NCBI RefSeq assembly: GCF_030936135.1
Contig: NC_082595.1
Coordinates: 105,193,334 to 105,257,333, forward strand
From: Gavia stellata
Lineage: Eukaryota; Chordata; Aves; Gaviiformes; Gaviidae
DNA: 64,000 nt
Direction: 5' to 3'
The notes beneath the pieces are model-generated. The model saw nothing but the letters and a program-made list of their open reading frames with translations. It did not search any database and had not been told where the DNA came from. Positions 40,701-52,254 of this stretch are shown here, one piece after another. The translations under genes and the position numbers were made by a program. The stretch's first letter is position 1. The number at the start of each line of letters is the position of its first letter.

Positions 40701-43700
40701 TCTGACTCCTTTTCCATGCTGTGGACAGACCCATCCATCCGCAAGGAGGGCGTACGGTAGAGGGGAGGTTGGAGATGCACATGTGCTCTCGTGCCCCCTG
40801 CACTGATAAACTCTGCCCTCTCAAAGACGCTGGGATATTTGGGGTTTCCTCAACATTTTGTAAAATACCGCTAGTAACTCAGGCAGTAGAGAACAATCAG
40901 GGCTCAGCACACAAGGTGAAGATCCCTGTTCGCCTGTTAACGATTTCTGAATCGAATATACTCTGACTAAAGTTAAAATACAGCATTTTCTGCCAGACTT
41001 ACCAAACTCAGAAGTCAAGCGCTTTTCTAGCCACAAATCATCAGTGATCAAAATATGTAGGTAGAATTGTAGCATTACTTTAATTTGCGAAGCACCCCCA
41101 CAACGTATAGTTAACCAAGCTCTTGGAACACCAAGACAAGCTGATATGTAACTAACTCAGTTTCAAACTGTATGTAAAAAGAGAGCTGAATATAAAAACA
41201 TACCAAAAATCTGTGCTACCTCAAATTAAAGTAGGCTTCTAAACAGACACCTCAGATAAACCAGACACCAGACTTGCTGAGGGAAACTTTCACTTTTCAG
41301 AGTAATGCCCCATATATAATTAAGATTTAAGAGAGCTAGAAATATTAGAGTTATTACAATTACTAAATGTTTACAATGGAAAACAGTGAAGAGAGTGAGA
41401 GAATATGATCCAGGACCTAAGAATTCAATGCTACAAAAGTTGAGAATAATAATGCAGTAATAATGCTGAAAAATAAGAGCTTATTGAAAGGAAAATGGCA
41501 GTTTAAATTACTTTGAATACTGACTGAGATTTATTAATCTGAATTCTAGAAGATACCTAGTAGATTTGTGCCATGTTTTGATAATCAGGTAATTTACACT
41601 TTCTAGTGTGAGATTTGGAAGTCCCTTGTTTCAGCCAAGGGAAGCGTCTTTCACATGAAATTTGATTTTATATCCATTTTTACGCTATGTTAATGGAATT
41701 ATCTACTGCGTCCCTAAGGGTCTCTTTCCTTCTCAGATGGTGCTTTCAGTACTAATTAGCAACATTGCAGTTTCAGAGCCAAAGCATTTTTCTTTTGTTT
41801 CAGTCTCCATTATTTTAGTTGTCCTCACAGGAGGACAGGAGATTGATACCAATTCCCATACATAGAAATTTTCACTCGTCTAAATTTCTACACAGAAAGC
41901 TTCAGAAGTTGCCTAGGAAAAACATTACCTTCCTAGAACTTCATACAAGTCTTTAATTCTGCAACTGAACTGTCACGCGTGGGTTCTCTGGAGTCCCGCC
42001 AGCCTCTGTGCAGAAGGAGAAGGTACGCCTGCCAGGGTCAGAGCCAACGCGCTCAGCCCAGCGCAAGGCAGGGACAGGGAGCTGCACGTTCCCAAATACT
42101 ACATTGCTTTAAAAACACTGAAAGACTGCAGAGTAATGGGACTTGTAACATTAGTCCCACCTACAGGAACAGGATGGAAATCCAATCCTATTGACCATTA
42201 CGTGATAATGGCCTTTTTTTTCCAGAAATGCTCTCGTTTTACCACTGGTATAGATAGCTGTGCAAGAATGAAAGCACTACTACAGCATCCTCCTGAAATG
42301 ACAATAATTCTAGTCTTAAAATGCGTTACTTTAAGTTTAGTTTAAAAAATTATCTGAAATATTTCCCTTATTTTATGTCCCATCAGAGAAAAATACAAAT
42401 ATGTAGTTTTAAAAGAACTGTAAATAGGGACTGAGATGCAATTACAGGAAGGGTAGGGATGAAGGACAACAAAAACAAGCCAGGATTATGTAAAAGCCTA
42501 AGTAAGTCTAAATAAGACTACTATCGGATTCACCTGCATGCAGTGAGATCATTCATATGTATCGAATTTGCACATACTAAATGTTCGCAGGATGTTATCC
42601 TTCCTCTGCATAATCTGACAAGAGTTCGTGTTTTAAATCCGTACAAAGAACGAACATCCATAAACAGATTTTATCATTAAGGCTTCCAATATTAAAATTA
42701 CCTGGCAGGTGACGTTAATAAAAGAGGGTTCCTGAGAAGATGGGTACACTGCAAAATTTCTCTTCCCAGATTTTAGCAGCTCAGTTAATTCACAGAGATG
42801 ATGCTGTAATTCTGTGAAATTACCAGACAGTTTTTCTACGTTTTTTGAAAAGTAATTTGCCTCCTTTTCACTTAATAGGTTATTCTTGTAAGAATTTGGT
42901 ATTTTGGAAGCTGCATCCACCTGCCTTTTTGGAGATGTTGGCTTGTTAGAAAACGCCAGCGATGTGGCAGACAGTGCCACAGTCCGATTAACTGGTTCGG
43001 CATCGAGAGACTCAACAGCTGGAGGAAAATTCATGGAAATCTTTTTATCTTTGAGGTCACTCATGTTCAACAACAAGTTTTGTTCATAAACAGGACTCTT
43101 AATTTCTTCAATAAGTTTCCTTCTGCTGGTAGGAGACCGAAGGGCAGCACGATCTGGTATCAAGAGTCCACGGCTGAGAGGGTGAACATCTGTAGAGAGA
43201 TCATCAGGTATGTTTGAAAGGTTCAAACTGGAGCTCCCATTAACCGATGCAGATGTGGAAGGACCCATTTCAAATATTAGTTCCTTAATCATCAATCGGA
43301 TCATGTATTTGTCTGATCTTGAAGAGGGAAGAAATGCAGGGTCAGTGAATTTTTGTCTTCCAACCAGTATCAGTAACAATTTATTGGTCAAGAAGCACAA
43401 ACCCTTTGGTTTCTCATTTTTCTCTAGCTGAATTTGTTGAATATTGGGTAAATTGGAAGAAGTCAGTGAATAGACTAAAATAACGTTGCAAGTATTGGAG
43501 GCAACCGATACAGTTTGAGTTTTGGGGTCAAAAGCCATTATATCAGGAACCAGAATGCCTGGGATGCTAACTTTTTTGGTAGAGGTAACCCTTCTTTCAA
43601 AAGTCACCAAGATGAGATGTGAAGAATCTTGGCCACTTCCCGTTAGGTAGTCCTTGGGCCTCAGATGAAGAAGAGGACTGGAATCAGCACCCTGCTTGCT

Positions 43701-44564
43701 AGAAAGTATGTGAGTTAGATCCACAGGAGATGTAACAACAGGCAAGGGCTTCTCAGAGTCCAGTGACTTTTTCCCCCCATCCATGGAATACTCTTCCTCA
43801 CCACATAAGCTGGACTGCGAGGGGAAGGACTCTGTTTCAATGCTCGCTGGAACTTCAAATGCAACACCAGCATTTAAGCCACAGATCTTGTCTAGAGGAA
43901 GCTCAGTGGCAACAGCAACCTGGAAATTCAGAGTAGCTTCCACAGCGCAGATGTAGCCTCCCACATCAAAGACTGGGCAAAAAGAACAAGCATTCAGTGT
44001 TTTCTGAGCATCATCCCAAATATAAGAATGAAGGGCACTGCCTACTCCCACTACTAAGCGATTGCCTTCCTTCGTCCAACAAGCGCAATGGATGAGACCA
44101 CTGCCTTTAATATCTGCTTTAATTCTGGAGTTGTTGAGATGAACAGAGTGTAAGACAGAGGCATCCCGCGTAGTTAGCACAGCCAAGATCTCCTTCTTCG
44201 GATGCCACACGCAGCCTTGGGGGAGCACTGGAAACGGCTCGCTGATGTCGCATATCTGAGAAACTAAGAGCTTATTTCTTTCTGTTACATTAAAACAGAG
44301 CTGCCAAATGGTGATGTGCTTTTTGTGTTGAACAGCAAGCAGAGCTGGGGCATCAGGGGGACAGGGGCCCCAATAGAGTCCATGGACATGTTCAAACTGA
44401 CCAACAACACTTGAGTCACCAAATTTTGGTTCTCCATTATGAAGTTGTAAAGAAGTTAGTATCACCTGTTTCCCATCTGTCCAGGCAATACCATGCACAG
44501 GGTGAATTGCTTGGTGTAAGGCATTAAGGCCAGTTCTCAGCAGCTTTGCCTTTCCTAGCTCCAT
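37490..44564 (-). CDS. WDCP: WDCP, WD repeat and coiled-coil containing protein (complete coding sequence)
   Basis: Three coding exons on the - strand (44564-42702, 40008-39891, 37761-37490) join with consistent phases to 750 codons plus stop. The start [20 protein letters not shown] and the N-terminal WD-type beta-propeller region ([63 protein letters not shown]) identify WDCP (human C2orf44). A predicted coiled coil lies at about residues 568-600 ([20 protein letters not shown] onward), and the conserved QEIVVRD block is in the last exon. The human protein is about 720 aa and is reported to bind the kinase HCK and to occur as an ALK fusion partner; its normal role is poorly known. The gene is convergent with MFSD2B and probably transcribed from the CpG island at 47 kb. 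The C-terminal 60 residues form an unusual internal repeat. Confidence 0.93.
37762..39890 (-). other. WDCP intron
   Basis: AT-rich intron with no recognised gene or transposon. Confidence 0.7.
39891..40008 (-). CDS. WDCP: WDCP middle coding exon
   Basis: Acceptor 'cttgaatttacag', donor 'gtatgt'. 118 bp: [20 protein letters not shown] then [19 protein letters not shown] plus one base. The [13 protein letters not shown] block is conserved in WDCP and reappears in the second copy at 63.4 kb. Confidence 0.9.
40009..42701 (-). other. WDCP intron
   Basis: AT-rich intron. A GC-richer patch at 41970-42090 shows no coding or repeat identity that I can recognise. Confidence 0.65.
42702..44564 (-). 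CDS. WDCP: WDCP main coding exon
   Basis: 1863 bp, 621 codons in phase 0. The start is the MELGKAK methionine at 44564-44562, which matches the family start. The acceptor of this exon is at 44584-44585 (ttctaatttgtttag), leaving 19 bp of 5' UTR. The donor GTAATT follows CAG at 42702; the frame remains open for 22 intronic codons beyond it, which are not part of the protein. Confidence 0.93.
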
Positions 44565-44583
44565 GATTTTTAAAGTGAGACAT
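44524..44583 (-). promoter_or_regulatory. Upstream open reading frame overlapping the WDCP start
   Basis: The first three bases of the main WDCP exon are ATG, 19 bp before the WDCP start and out of frame with it. This frame reads [23 protein letters not shown] and runs past the WDCP ATG. If the acceptor is used as predicted, every spliced mRNA carries this overlapping uORF, which could lower WDCP translation. Confidence 0.45.
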
Positions 44584-44585
44584 CT

Positions 44586-47384
44586 AAACAAATTAGAATG
44601 AAAAGAAAAAAAAATTATTGTACAGGACAGAGGACAATATCTGTACGATTATTTAGCTTATGACCCTGCCAATGCTGGACTCTTCCTTCCAGTGAAGCCA
44701 ATATATGCATAATGTTCATCTATGCTTAATCCCCAACCCTAGAATTTTTTGTTCATGATGTTCCCACAGTGAAATGCAATTTTAAGAGAATGAAACTTTG
44801 CTGTTTACATAGGCTTAGTCTGCTGCATTTTCATCACAAGACCAGTCCTTTCATTCTAATCGACAGGTTGCTGCTTCTCAGAACACTTTCAAAGTACTTC
44901 AGTATTAAAAATTTTCAAAAAAATCGCCTCTCATTCTCAGCTTCATGGACCATTTGTGATTAGATAAAGTAATCCCTTGCAAGTATAACCAAGCATTAGT
45001 GTATTATCTACAAATCTGATCCTGTATTAAGTGGGTGAGAATGAGGCATTTGTATGGTTATTCCAGAAAGCTCTCTAAAAAAGCAAATGCAATTTTGAAG
45101 AAAGTTAGGATCAAAGCAGATTTTCTGAGGAAATGAATGAGAAAATAATTTAGAAGAACTTAGAACACAAGAGGGGGACAGACCCATCTACCTCAGGCAC
45201 CAGCCGTACTATGATTGCGTATGAATGACTCACAAATTTTCAACATCCTCTAATGCAGTGATTTTTATTTATTTTTTTTCTTTTCCTAAAAGTGATTCAG
45301 CACCTTTTTTGTCAAAGTTTGCAAACCACCTTGTAGATCACTACTATTTGTTGGGTAGAAGGAGAAGCCTTTTCAGTTCTCTCTACATAACAGCTTCAAG
45401 AAGGAGAATGGGAAACTGCTAGCCATCATTATTCTCTGTAATCTGTAACCAGGTGTCTGGGACATCCAGAAGCCATATGCAAGGCACCAAAATTTCAGAA
45501 GGGTTCAGGATTTTACAAGTTTCTAGTTTTTGAGCTGTGACAATCCCTACTCTGTGCACAGACGCCAATTCAAATGGATTGATGGTTTCCTCACTTAAGA
45601 TTCTCTGTAGGATTTGGCTCAGCTGCAAAGCCATGGCACAGAATGAGTTGCAGCGTCAGTAGGAAACATGAAAAACAAGAAGAAAGTGTTTGAGAAAGTC
45701 AAACTGGAAGGGTTTATCACAATGTGCAGGGCCTGGCACTACTCAGTATTTTAATTAACTATTTGTGGATGACCTCAAAACTGGACTGGAAGAGCAGATT
45801 TCGGAGACTAAAGTCAGATAGAAAAAGTTATGTTATAATGATCAAGACAACTTATTCTCAAACCAATAACAAGTGCAAAATAATATACTTAGCAAAGAAA
45901 AAAAAAAACAACATGGATATCTCTTCAGAAATAATTCCCTGGGTAGCAGATAGCAAAAAAGGATCTGGCTTACAGTGGGTCACAAATTGAGTATTTCAGT
46001 AAAGTCAGAATGTTGCCAAATAAGACTATCATTCTGGAATGTTTTGAAGAGGGATGCCGTACACTAGGGAGATAATTACCCCACTTCCTCAGAGCTAACA
46101 GTATCTCCACTGGAGTACTGCGCCTAGTTCTGAATTTAACAGTCCAAGGATGATGGAAATGCTTAACAACAGAGCTCAGGGACTGTAGAAACATGAGAAG
46201 TGAGTTCATTTAGTTTGGAGAAGATTGTGAGTAGAAACTTGCAAACACCCACCAGTCTGCTGACAAGAGAACACTGATCCATTGTTCTCCAGGTCTACTC
46301 TGGATAGTACAAGATAATAATCAGCTTAGTTTCAACAAAGGAGATTTAGGTCAGCTATTAAGGAAAAATTCTAACTATAAATGATAGCTAAGCATTGAAG
46401 CAGGTTACCTTGGGGAAGGGGAGAAGGCATCCCATGAATTTCATAATCTGTAAGAGCCAATTAAGTAAATGCCTGTCAGGGATAAGTTTAAGTACACTGG
46501 ATCCTGCCTCATGGTAAGAAAGCACTCAAGATACTTCCCAATAAACTTCTCCACCATCTACCTGGCTCTCCTCTAAACTCCAGTATAACCAAACTCAATC
46601 TTGTTAAGCAACCGCCACTTGCAGGAAAATCAAAATGTTCTTTGTTCCTTCTTTAGTACTCTGAATCACACGTACACTGCTGGGCAATACTTACTAATGG
46701 AAGGGAGATGATAACGTGCCCCGTAAGATATGCTAAGATACTATGCTTCCTGGGCCATCTGGAGAGTTCCCTGCGATACGAGAGACGGTTTACGCCCTCC
46801 CCAGCGGACCTGGAAAAGCCAAGGCAGCCAGACACCCACTGGCCGCTGCACCCCAGCCGCCTCGTGCCCAAACCCCACCACTCGGCCCACCACCGCTTCC
46901 AGCTGCCTAGGCCACGGCGCTCGGGGCGTCAAGGCGTGCCGCCGCCGCCGCGGCTCCGCCAACCGCCTCCTCACCGGCGGACAGCCCCGCTGCAGCCGCC
47001 CCGGGCCTCGCCTCACGCCCTCGCACCCTCCCCGGCCCAGCGAAGGCCGAGCTCCCCTGGGGCAGGTGTCACGCCACTGCCACAGCCCTGCGGGCAGGCC
47101 GGGATGCTCGGTGAAACACGGCGCCTGTCCCCAGCGCCTCTGGGCAGCCGGCGGGGCGCCGAGGAGACGCTGCGGGGGATCCTCCGGCAGCCGCCGCCGC
47201 GGCGGGGCAGCCGGCGGCCACGGCAGGGGGCGAGACAGAGCGCCCAAACCCGCCCGCCCGCGCCGCCACCCCCGGCACCAGCGACCCGCCGCTCCCTGCG
47301 CGGGCCCGCCCGCACCGATATTCCCCATCTCCCCCAGCCGCCCGCCCGCTCCTTCTCCTCCCAGCCACGGCCAGCAGCCTCACC
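44586..47384 (-). other. Probable first intron of WDCP
   Basis: The main coding exon has a good acceptor just upstream of the start codon, so a non-coding 5' exon is expected in the CpG island. A - strand donor (GCGG then GTGAGG, with GT at 47384-47383) is a plausible end of that exon. The interval contains an old CR1 copy. Confidence 0.45.
45690..46520 (+). mobile_element. Ancient, highly diverged CR1-type LINE fragment
   Basis: Degraded but collinear with a CR1 3' half on the + strand. It has an 'ggagtactgcgcctagttct' block (46111-46130), 'agtttggagaagattgtgag' (46213-46232), an 'aggaaaaattctaactata' block and 'gaagcaggttaccttggggaag' (46397-46418). It finishes with 'taaatgcctgtcagggataa' (46465-46484). 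No frame survives. Confidence 0.65.
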
Positions 47385-47649
47385 CGCCCGGCGGCTCAGC
47401 CGAGCTACGGTGACACGGTCCCCGCGGCCGCGCAGCGGAGCGCAGCGCTTGGCTGTGGCGAGCACACCCCGGCCACGGCCCGGCCCGGCCCGGCCCCGCC
47501 TCCCCGCTCGGCCCTGCCCAGCCCCGCACCGCCCGGCCGCAGGGGGCGGGCAGCAGCCCTCCGCCTCGACGCTCAGCAGCGGCGCTCTAGCCGGGGACGC
47601 CTGAGCTCTATGACCCAGCAGGTGGGGCCTACAAGGGGCGGGCGCTAGA

Positions 47650-47668
47650 ACTACAGTTCCCAGGAGGC
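47650..47668 (+). promoter_or_regulatory. ZNF143/THAP11-type promoter element
   Basis: ACTACAGTTCCCAGGAGGC closely resembles the known consensus ACTACAATTCCCAGCATGC (SBS element) bound by ZNF143 and THAP11, found in many housekeeping and bidirectional promoters. Three or four positions differ. Confidence 0.6.
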
Positions 47669-47689
47669 AACGGGGCGGGGCGGTGACTG

Positions 47690-47699
47690 GCACTTCCGT
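47690..47699 (+). promoter_or_regulatory. ETS (GABP-type) site
   Basis: The sequence GCACTTCCGT contains the ACTTCCG core bound by ETS factors. It lies 22 bp after the ZNF143-like element, a common arrangement in TATA-less CpG promoters. Confidence 0.5.
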
Positions 47700-47871
47700 G
47701 CGTGCGCGCGCCCCGCTCCGCCCCGCCCTCCCCCCCCGCCCCGATCCCGCGGGTGGCGCGAGCGGTCTCCTCAGGGCGCCCCAACGGCCGCCGCGGCTGA
47801 GGGGACTGCGGGCGAGGTGACAGGGACTTGTCCGCTCCGTCGCTCCCGGGGGGGGTCACGTACCGAGCGAC

Positions 47872-47919
47872 ATGTCCGACCCACTCCCCCCTGGCGTGGC
47901 CGCATCCGTGTGGCGCTCG
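47872..47919 (+). CDS. Candidate first coding exon of an unidentified + strand gene
   Basis: ATG in a fair context (G at -3) at the + edge of the CpG island opens MSDPLPPGVAASVWRS and is followed at once by a consensus donor (GGTGAGG, GT at 47920-47921), phase 0. It lies downstream of the ZNF143/ETS elements, as a + strand first exon would. I do not recognise the peptide. It is not the start known for FKBP1B, the gene that shares the WDCP promoter in human. Confidence 0.35.
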
Positions 47920-48292
47920 GTGAGGCCTGGGAAGGGACCAAAGGAGAGAGGCGGCCCCTCAGGCGGGAGGACGTTGAGTCCCCAGTGTGGAGTGTCCCGT
48001 CGCGTGAGGGGAGCCTGGTGATCCAGCCGTCAGCAGTGTGACAGGCCTGGCCTTGCTAGCAAGGGGCAGTTCCCCCGCCCTGGGGCCGGAGGCTGTAAGA
48101 TAGACACCTCCTACGGCCCGGCAGGTAGGATGCTGGTCTGAACGCGAAGACTGCAAGTTTCAGGAGTTACTTGCATCCTTCTCAGCAACATAAGGATGCA
48201 AAATTAAATACGTGCCTGGTTTTCTTTGTGTTTGTTTTTTTTTTTTTCCTTGGGAGGGCACATTTAAGTGAACAAAGCATATAAATATACAG

Positions 48293-48373
48293 AACTACTC
48301 CAATACAATTTCTTTGGTCCTGGTTTATCGTATCGGGCATAATTTCTTACAAGTCTCTGAGGCCTTTTTGAAG
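48293..48373 (+). CDS. Candidate second exon of the unidentified + strand gene
   Basis: Bounded by AG ('ataaatatacag') and GTAATT, open in phase 0-0 for 27 codons (starts NYSNTISLVLVYRIGHNF, ends SEAFLK), and so joinable to the ATG exon at 47872. The pyrimidine tract of the acceptor is weak. No family is recognised, and it may be a chance open frame. Confidence 0.2.
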
Positions 48374-48689
48374 GTAATTATATTGCAAGACTGTGTCACT
48401 TTGTCACTACTTAGTACTGCAGAACAGTCTGATCATCGTACAGTTTTTGAAACCCATTCTTTTCATAGGATGTTGAAACACTGGAAAAGGTGCCTTAAAG
48501 AGCTGCCAAAGATGTGAAAAAAATGCTTGAAATGGTTGCAAGGTCAAATACACAAGTAGCTCAAACTTACCGAAGGAAGAACACTAGGTGGTGACTTGGC
48601 TATATTGCATGAGTGCCTTTACAGAAAAAAAAAAAAAAAATCAGAACTAAAGAGTTCTTTAAGTTAGTAAAGGAAGGTTTAACAAGAGC

Positions 48690-48920
48690 CTTGGATGAAT
48701 TCAAATACGTAAGACACAGGCGTGAGTTTGATTGATCACTGGAACAAACTACTGACAGACCAGATCCTCTATGTGTATCTTCAAGTGAAAACTTGGTGAC
48801 TTTTAGGGACATGTAATCTAAATGCAGATTTTGCCTCAGTCAGAGACAAATTTCTGAGCTCAATAAATGGATTTTAGATTAAATTCAATGGCCTGTGATG
48901 CACTATGGGTGAGGATATCT
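48690..48920 (+). mobile_element. Ancient CR1 3'-end fragment
   Basis: 'gatcactggaacaaactact' (48735-48754) and 'aaattcaatggcctgtgatg' (48880-48899) are blocks of the old CR1 3' end, in sense orientation and heavily diverged. The limits are approximate. Confidence 0.5.
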
Positions 48921-51900
48921 ATGTATCTGTGGGTTACAAAGTAAAATTCCATGTTCTGTCTCTATCAAAAGAAGCTCAACATAATTCGACTCTTTTATAC
49001 CTGACAGGGCACCTGCAAGATGCCGAAAGATAGGTTGGTGTGTTTGAGAAGACTGCAAGGAGTAAGAACGCTTCTTTTATGTAACTATACTGGAAGAGGT
49101 TTGTGGAAGAGAAATTCCTGCCATTCTAATGGAAAGAAGATAGTTTCCAGGTTCCTTTGGAAGCTTGTTCAGCAAAGGAGAAAAGGCCATGGGATAAAGA
49201 CAGGGATGGCTAGAGGTGGCGAATATGATTTGTTTGAACCATAGTATTTTTGAAATGAGAGAGAGTCTTTCTGCCAGCTTCAAGCACTTGATGCGGTGAG
49301 TTTTAGTAAATAAATAAATAAAAACCAATTTGAGATAATTTTTAGATTTCCGAGGTTACATTTTTAGTTTAGAAAGATAAGCAGTGGAGCCAAATGGCAG
49401 CTTTTCTGTGTTGCTCCACAAATACACACTTTCAGGTGTATGAGAAGTTACCAGAAAATGAACAAACACGGTTTTGGTTTCTCCTCTGTATTTTCCTTTT
49501 TCTCTGTCATTAACAACAGACAGGGTGCAACTGTAGAGAGAACAACCCAAAACTAGCCCAGAATTGAAAAGGAAATCTGGAAAAATCTACTCTTACATTC
49601 ACAATGTATATCAATATACTCTCAGGGTTAGGGCCTTACTATATTATGCCTCTCAGAGAGGTGAGCAGAGATGAGCCCTGCGCCTGTGTGGGTTGGTAAG
49701 GGTTGTTTTCCAGTTTTCCAGTTCAACTCCCTTCTCTCTAGAGGACTGCATATGTTTGAACACTCAACACTGTATTACATCAGCTATTGACATAGAAGGT
49801 GCCTGGAGAGCTCGGTCCTGTGCATCGCAGAGGGTAGGATGGGGCCTGTGCTTTCAATCTTGTTTCCCCTATGGATAACAAATAAGAGTGACGGAAGAAT
49901 ACACTTCCTAAGGCATTAATGATATGCCCTGTGATTTTTTTAGATTGATGGTGATGTGGTTTGAAAGTGCTGTCAAGCCATCCATAAATAGGAAAACTTT
50001 TGGGGATGTGTTTCAGCCATGAGGCTGGCCGTGTAGCGTTTTTACACAGTGCCTGTGAACCTGAGCCACCAGGGGACTTTACTAGACAGTAACAGTTTGC
50101 TGAATATAATTTTATTCCTGTAATCTCACAAAGAATCTTGTTTAACAGTAATGATTTCACATTTTTCTCTTTTCATATAAACTTAAACCGACCATCCATA
50201 TTAATATACAGAAATAAACATTTAAAAATTGTTTTATCAGGTGCAGAGAACACAATTTAAGAATGCCTCAGAAGGTATTTTCACATTAAATGTTTATTTT
50301 TGTTTCCTGTGCCTATAATTATACAAGTAAGTATTTTTAAAGACTTTTTTTTCATCATGTAAATTCTCTTATATGTATAAATGCTAATTGAGTTCTACAA
50401 ATGAACTGAAAATATCAACAAAACTTGCAGTTATTTGCAAATCTGTAAAATACGGTCAATTGTATAATATTTTGATTGAAACTGAATTGTCTCACCCTAC
50501 CAGAGTGCCAGGATGCTGTGTAGGCGGTTATTATTACACCTAGGTGTTTATTTCCATGCCCAACAGTGTGTATCTTATTTGCATAACCACAGGCTTGTTA
50601 TTTTGTGATGTAGAGCAGCATGAAAATCGCTGTAGGCTACTTGGCCAGCAGCCACTAGCCATGGCTAGTCACACAGCCATGATGTGTATAGCCACAGTGG
50701 TTATTTCTCAGAGGCTGTAATGAAAATAAACATCTCTTGTTTTCTTTCTTTTTTCCCCAGACTTTTCAAGCTGCTTACTGCTGATATATGTGATGCGTCT
50801 GTTACATCAGGGATTTAAATGATGCAGAACCCCTTAGGACATGTATATAAGGTAGAAAGTGGGGCAATGAAATTGTGCAAGAAAAAGCATTTAAAAAGCT
50901 GAAATTATAGAAATCGTTTCCTATGGTCATGCTCATTTAAAGCACACATTTTGTCTTTTAAAAATACGTGCTTACATTGAGTCGGGCTTATCCTTAAACA
51001 CTGAACAGTCTCACAAATATATTGCACTGAGAACAGATTTGTGTTCTCATAACTTAATTTGTTGTATCATTTGGGCGTCTGCTTTTCAAATTAGTTTGAA
51101 ACACAACCTTAATAAGAATATAGGACAGTCTGAGAAAGAAGATTTAGAAGGAAAGAATGGCAAGGAAAGACGGTGAAATGGATGTGATGGGGAGACATGA
51201 TGTATTTATGCACTCTAGATTTTTTTTCTTTGCTCTTATTGAATATGTACACATTCAAAGAACATAATGTTATAAGGGAAAAGAATAAGTTGAAGATACT
51301 TCCTGTTAACTTCATAAGCATCATTTTTAAAAAAATACATTTAATCCAGGTTATGGACACAACTGAATGAGCAAGTTGATCTCATCATCGTATTTCTTAA
51401 TGGGAAAACTTAATGAGGCATTGTCAGGTAATTTAGACCCCTAAAATATGATGTGGTAGAGCCTAAGATCAGTAGCTAAAAGGTACAGATGTTGTATCTG
51501 CTTTTTGTTATTAGATTAAAAATGTTTCTTCTTAGTTTTGGGAGGTGATTAGTAATAAAGATAATATAAGATGAGCAATTCTGCAGAAAATTAGCTAGAC
51601 CCGAGTCAATATTATGCTGTTACAAGGTGGCAGACACCGCTGTGGGGTGTGTGAACAGGATCACTGCGTGCGTGACACATGAGTATCTTGTTTGTCCTAC
51701 TTGGCTGAGTAAAGCCAGAAGGGGTCACAGTGTTTCCGTAGTGTAGGCAAAACTGAATTTTGTGCTGTGTAGGTCATGGTCTTGCAGGGGGTTCCTTGTG
51801 GCTCCAGGCTTTGAGGAATGGAGAGGGTCAGTGAAAATTTGGGGGATTAGGACAGCGACAAAGTTAGTGGGAATTGCTGCCTTTCTCTGCAGCAGTAGCT

Positions 51901-52066
51901 ACCACGCCTCATCTCCTAAAGCAGCTACCACTCCACGTCTCCAGAAGCCTGCCTCAGCACGTTGGACTTCAGCAGGTCCAACGCTTTGCTGGTTGTTTTA
52001 GAGACAAAGGAGACACAGGCTGTTGTCTAAATTCGTTTTCAAACAGCTGATTGTTCTCTACACTAG
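48921..52066. other. Putative intronic DNA, no confident gene
   Basis: AT-rich sequence with scattered open frames. Splice-bounded candidates on the + strand include 49270-49287 (six codons, phase 0-0, strong sites) and a stretch ending at about 49832 that contains EDCICLNTQHCITSAIDIEG. None is supported well enough to call an exon. Confidence 0.5.
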
Positions 52067-52154
52067 GAAGAAGGCATAGGCAATGTAGAAGACTTGTACA
52101 GGAATGTTTTGTCACCCCCTGCAGTTGTTCACGCTGTGACGGCCTACCTTTTCT
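52067..52154 (+). CDS. Candidate exon of the unidentified + strand gene
   Basis: Acceptor 'ttgttctctacactag' and donor 'gtatgt' flank 29 open codons (EEGIGNVEDLYRNVLSPPAV then VHAVTAYLF) plus one base. The composition looks protein-like, but I do not recognise a family and could not join it in phase to firm neighbours. Confidence 0.2.
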
Positions 52155-52254
52155 GTATGTAAAAACCTACACCAGTGCTTTTTCTATGCCTGAAACAGGC
52201 CTTCAACTAAATTCTGCTAACTCTGCTGCAGTTTAAGAGATACTGAATGGTAGC

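Larger units (their letters stand above)
46860..47990. promoter_or_regulatory. CpG island, probable bidirectional promoter
   Basis: Strongly GC-rich DNA dense in CG dinucleotides, in sharp contrast to the AT-rich surroundings. It contains GC-box runs (ggggcggggcgg at about 47671), an ETS site and a ZNF143/THAP11-like element. WDCP leaves it on the - strand, and an ATG exon with a good donor lies on the + side at 47872. Long open frames in the island are GC-skew artefacts. In human WDCP and FKBP1B share such a head-to-head promoter. Confidence 0.75.

Noticed and set aside
42633-42701. 22 extra codons at the end of the WDCP main-exon reading frame
   Set aside because: They follow a CAG-GTAATT donor and read into the intron; splicing to 40008 restores the conserved WDCP sequence.
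46708-47693. Long overlapping open frames on both strands (up to 298 codons)
   Set aside because: They lie in the CpG island, where stop codons are rare. The peptides are Pro/Arg/Ala/Gly runs with no domain, and several frames overlap on both strands.
49020-49244. 74-codon open frame rich in Arg/Lys
   Set aside because: No family likeness and only a weak splice context; it lies just after an old CR1 remnant. Treated as chance.
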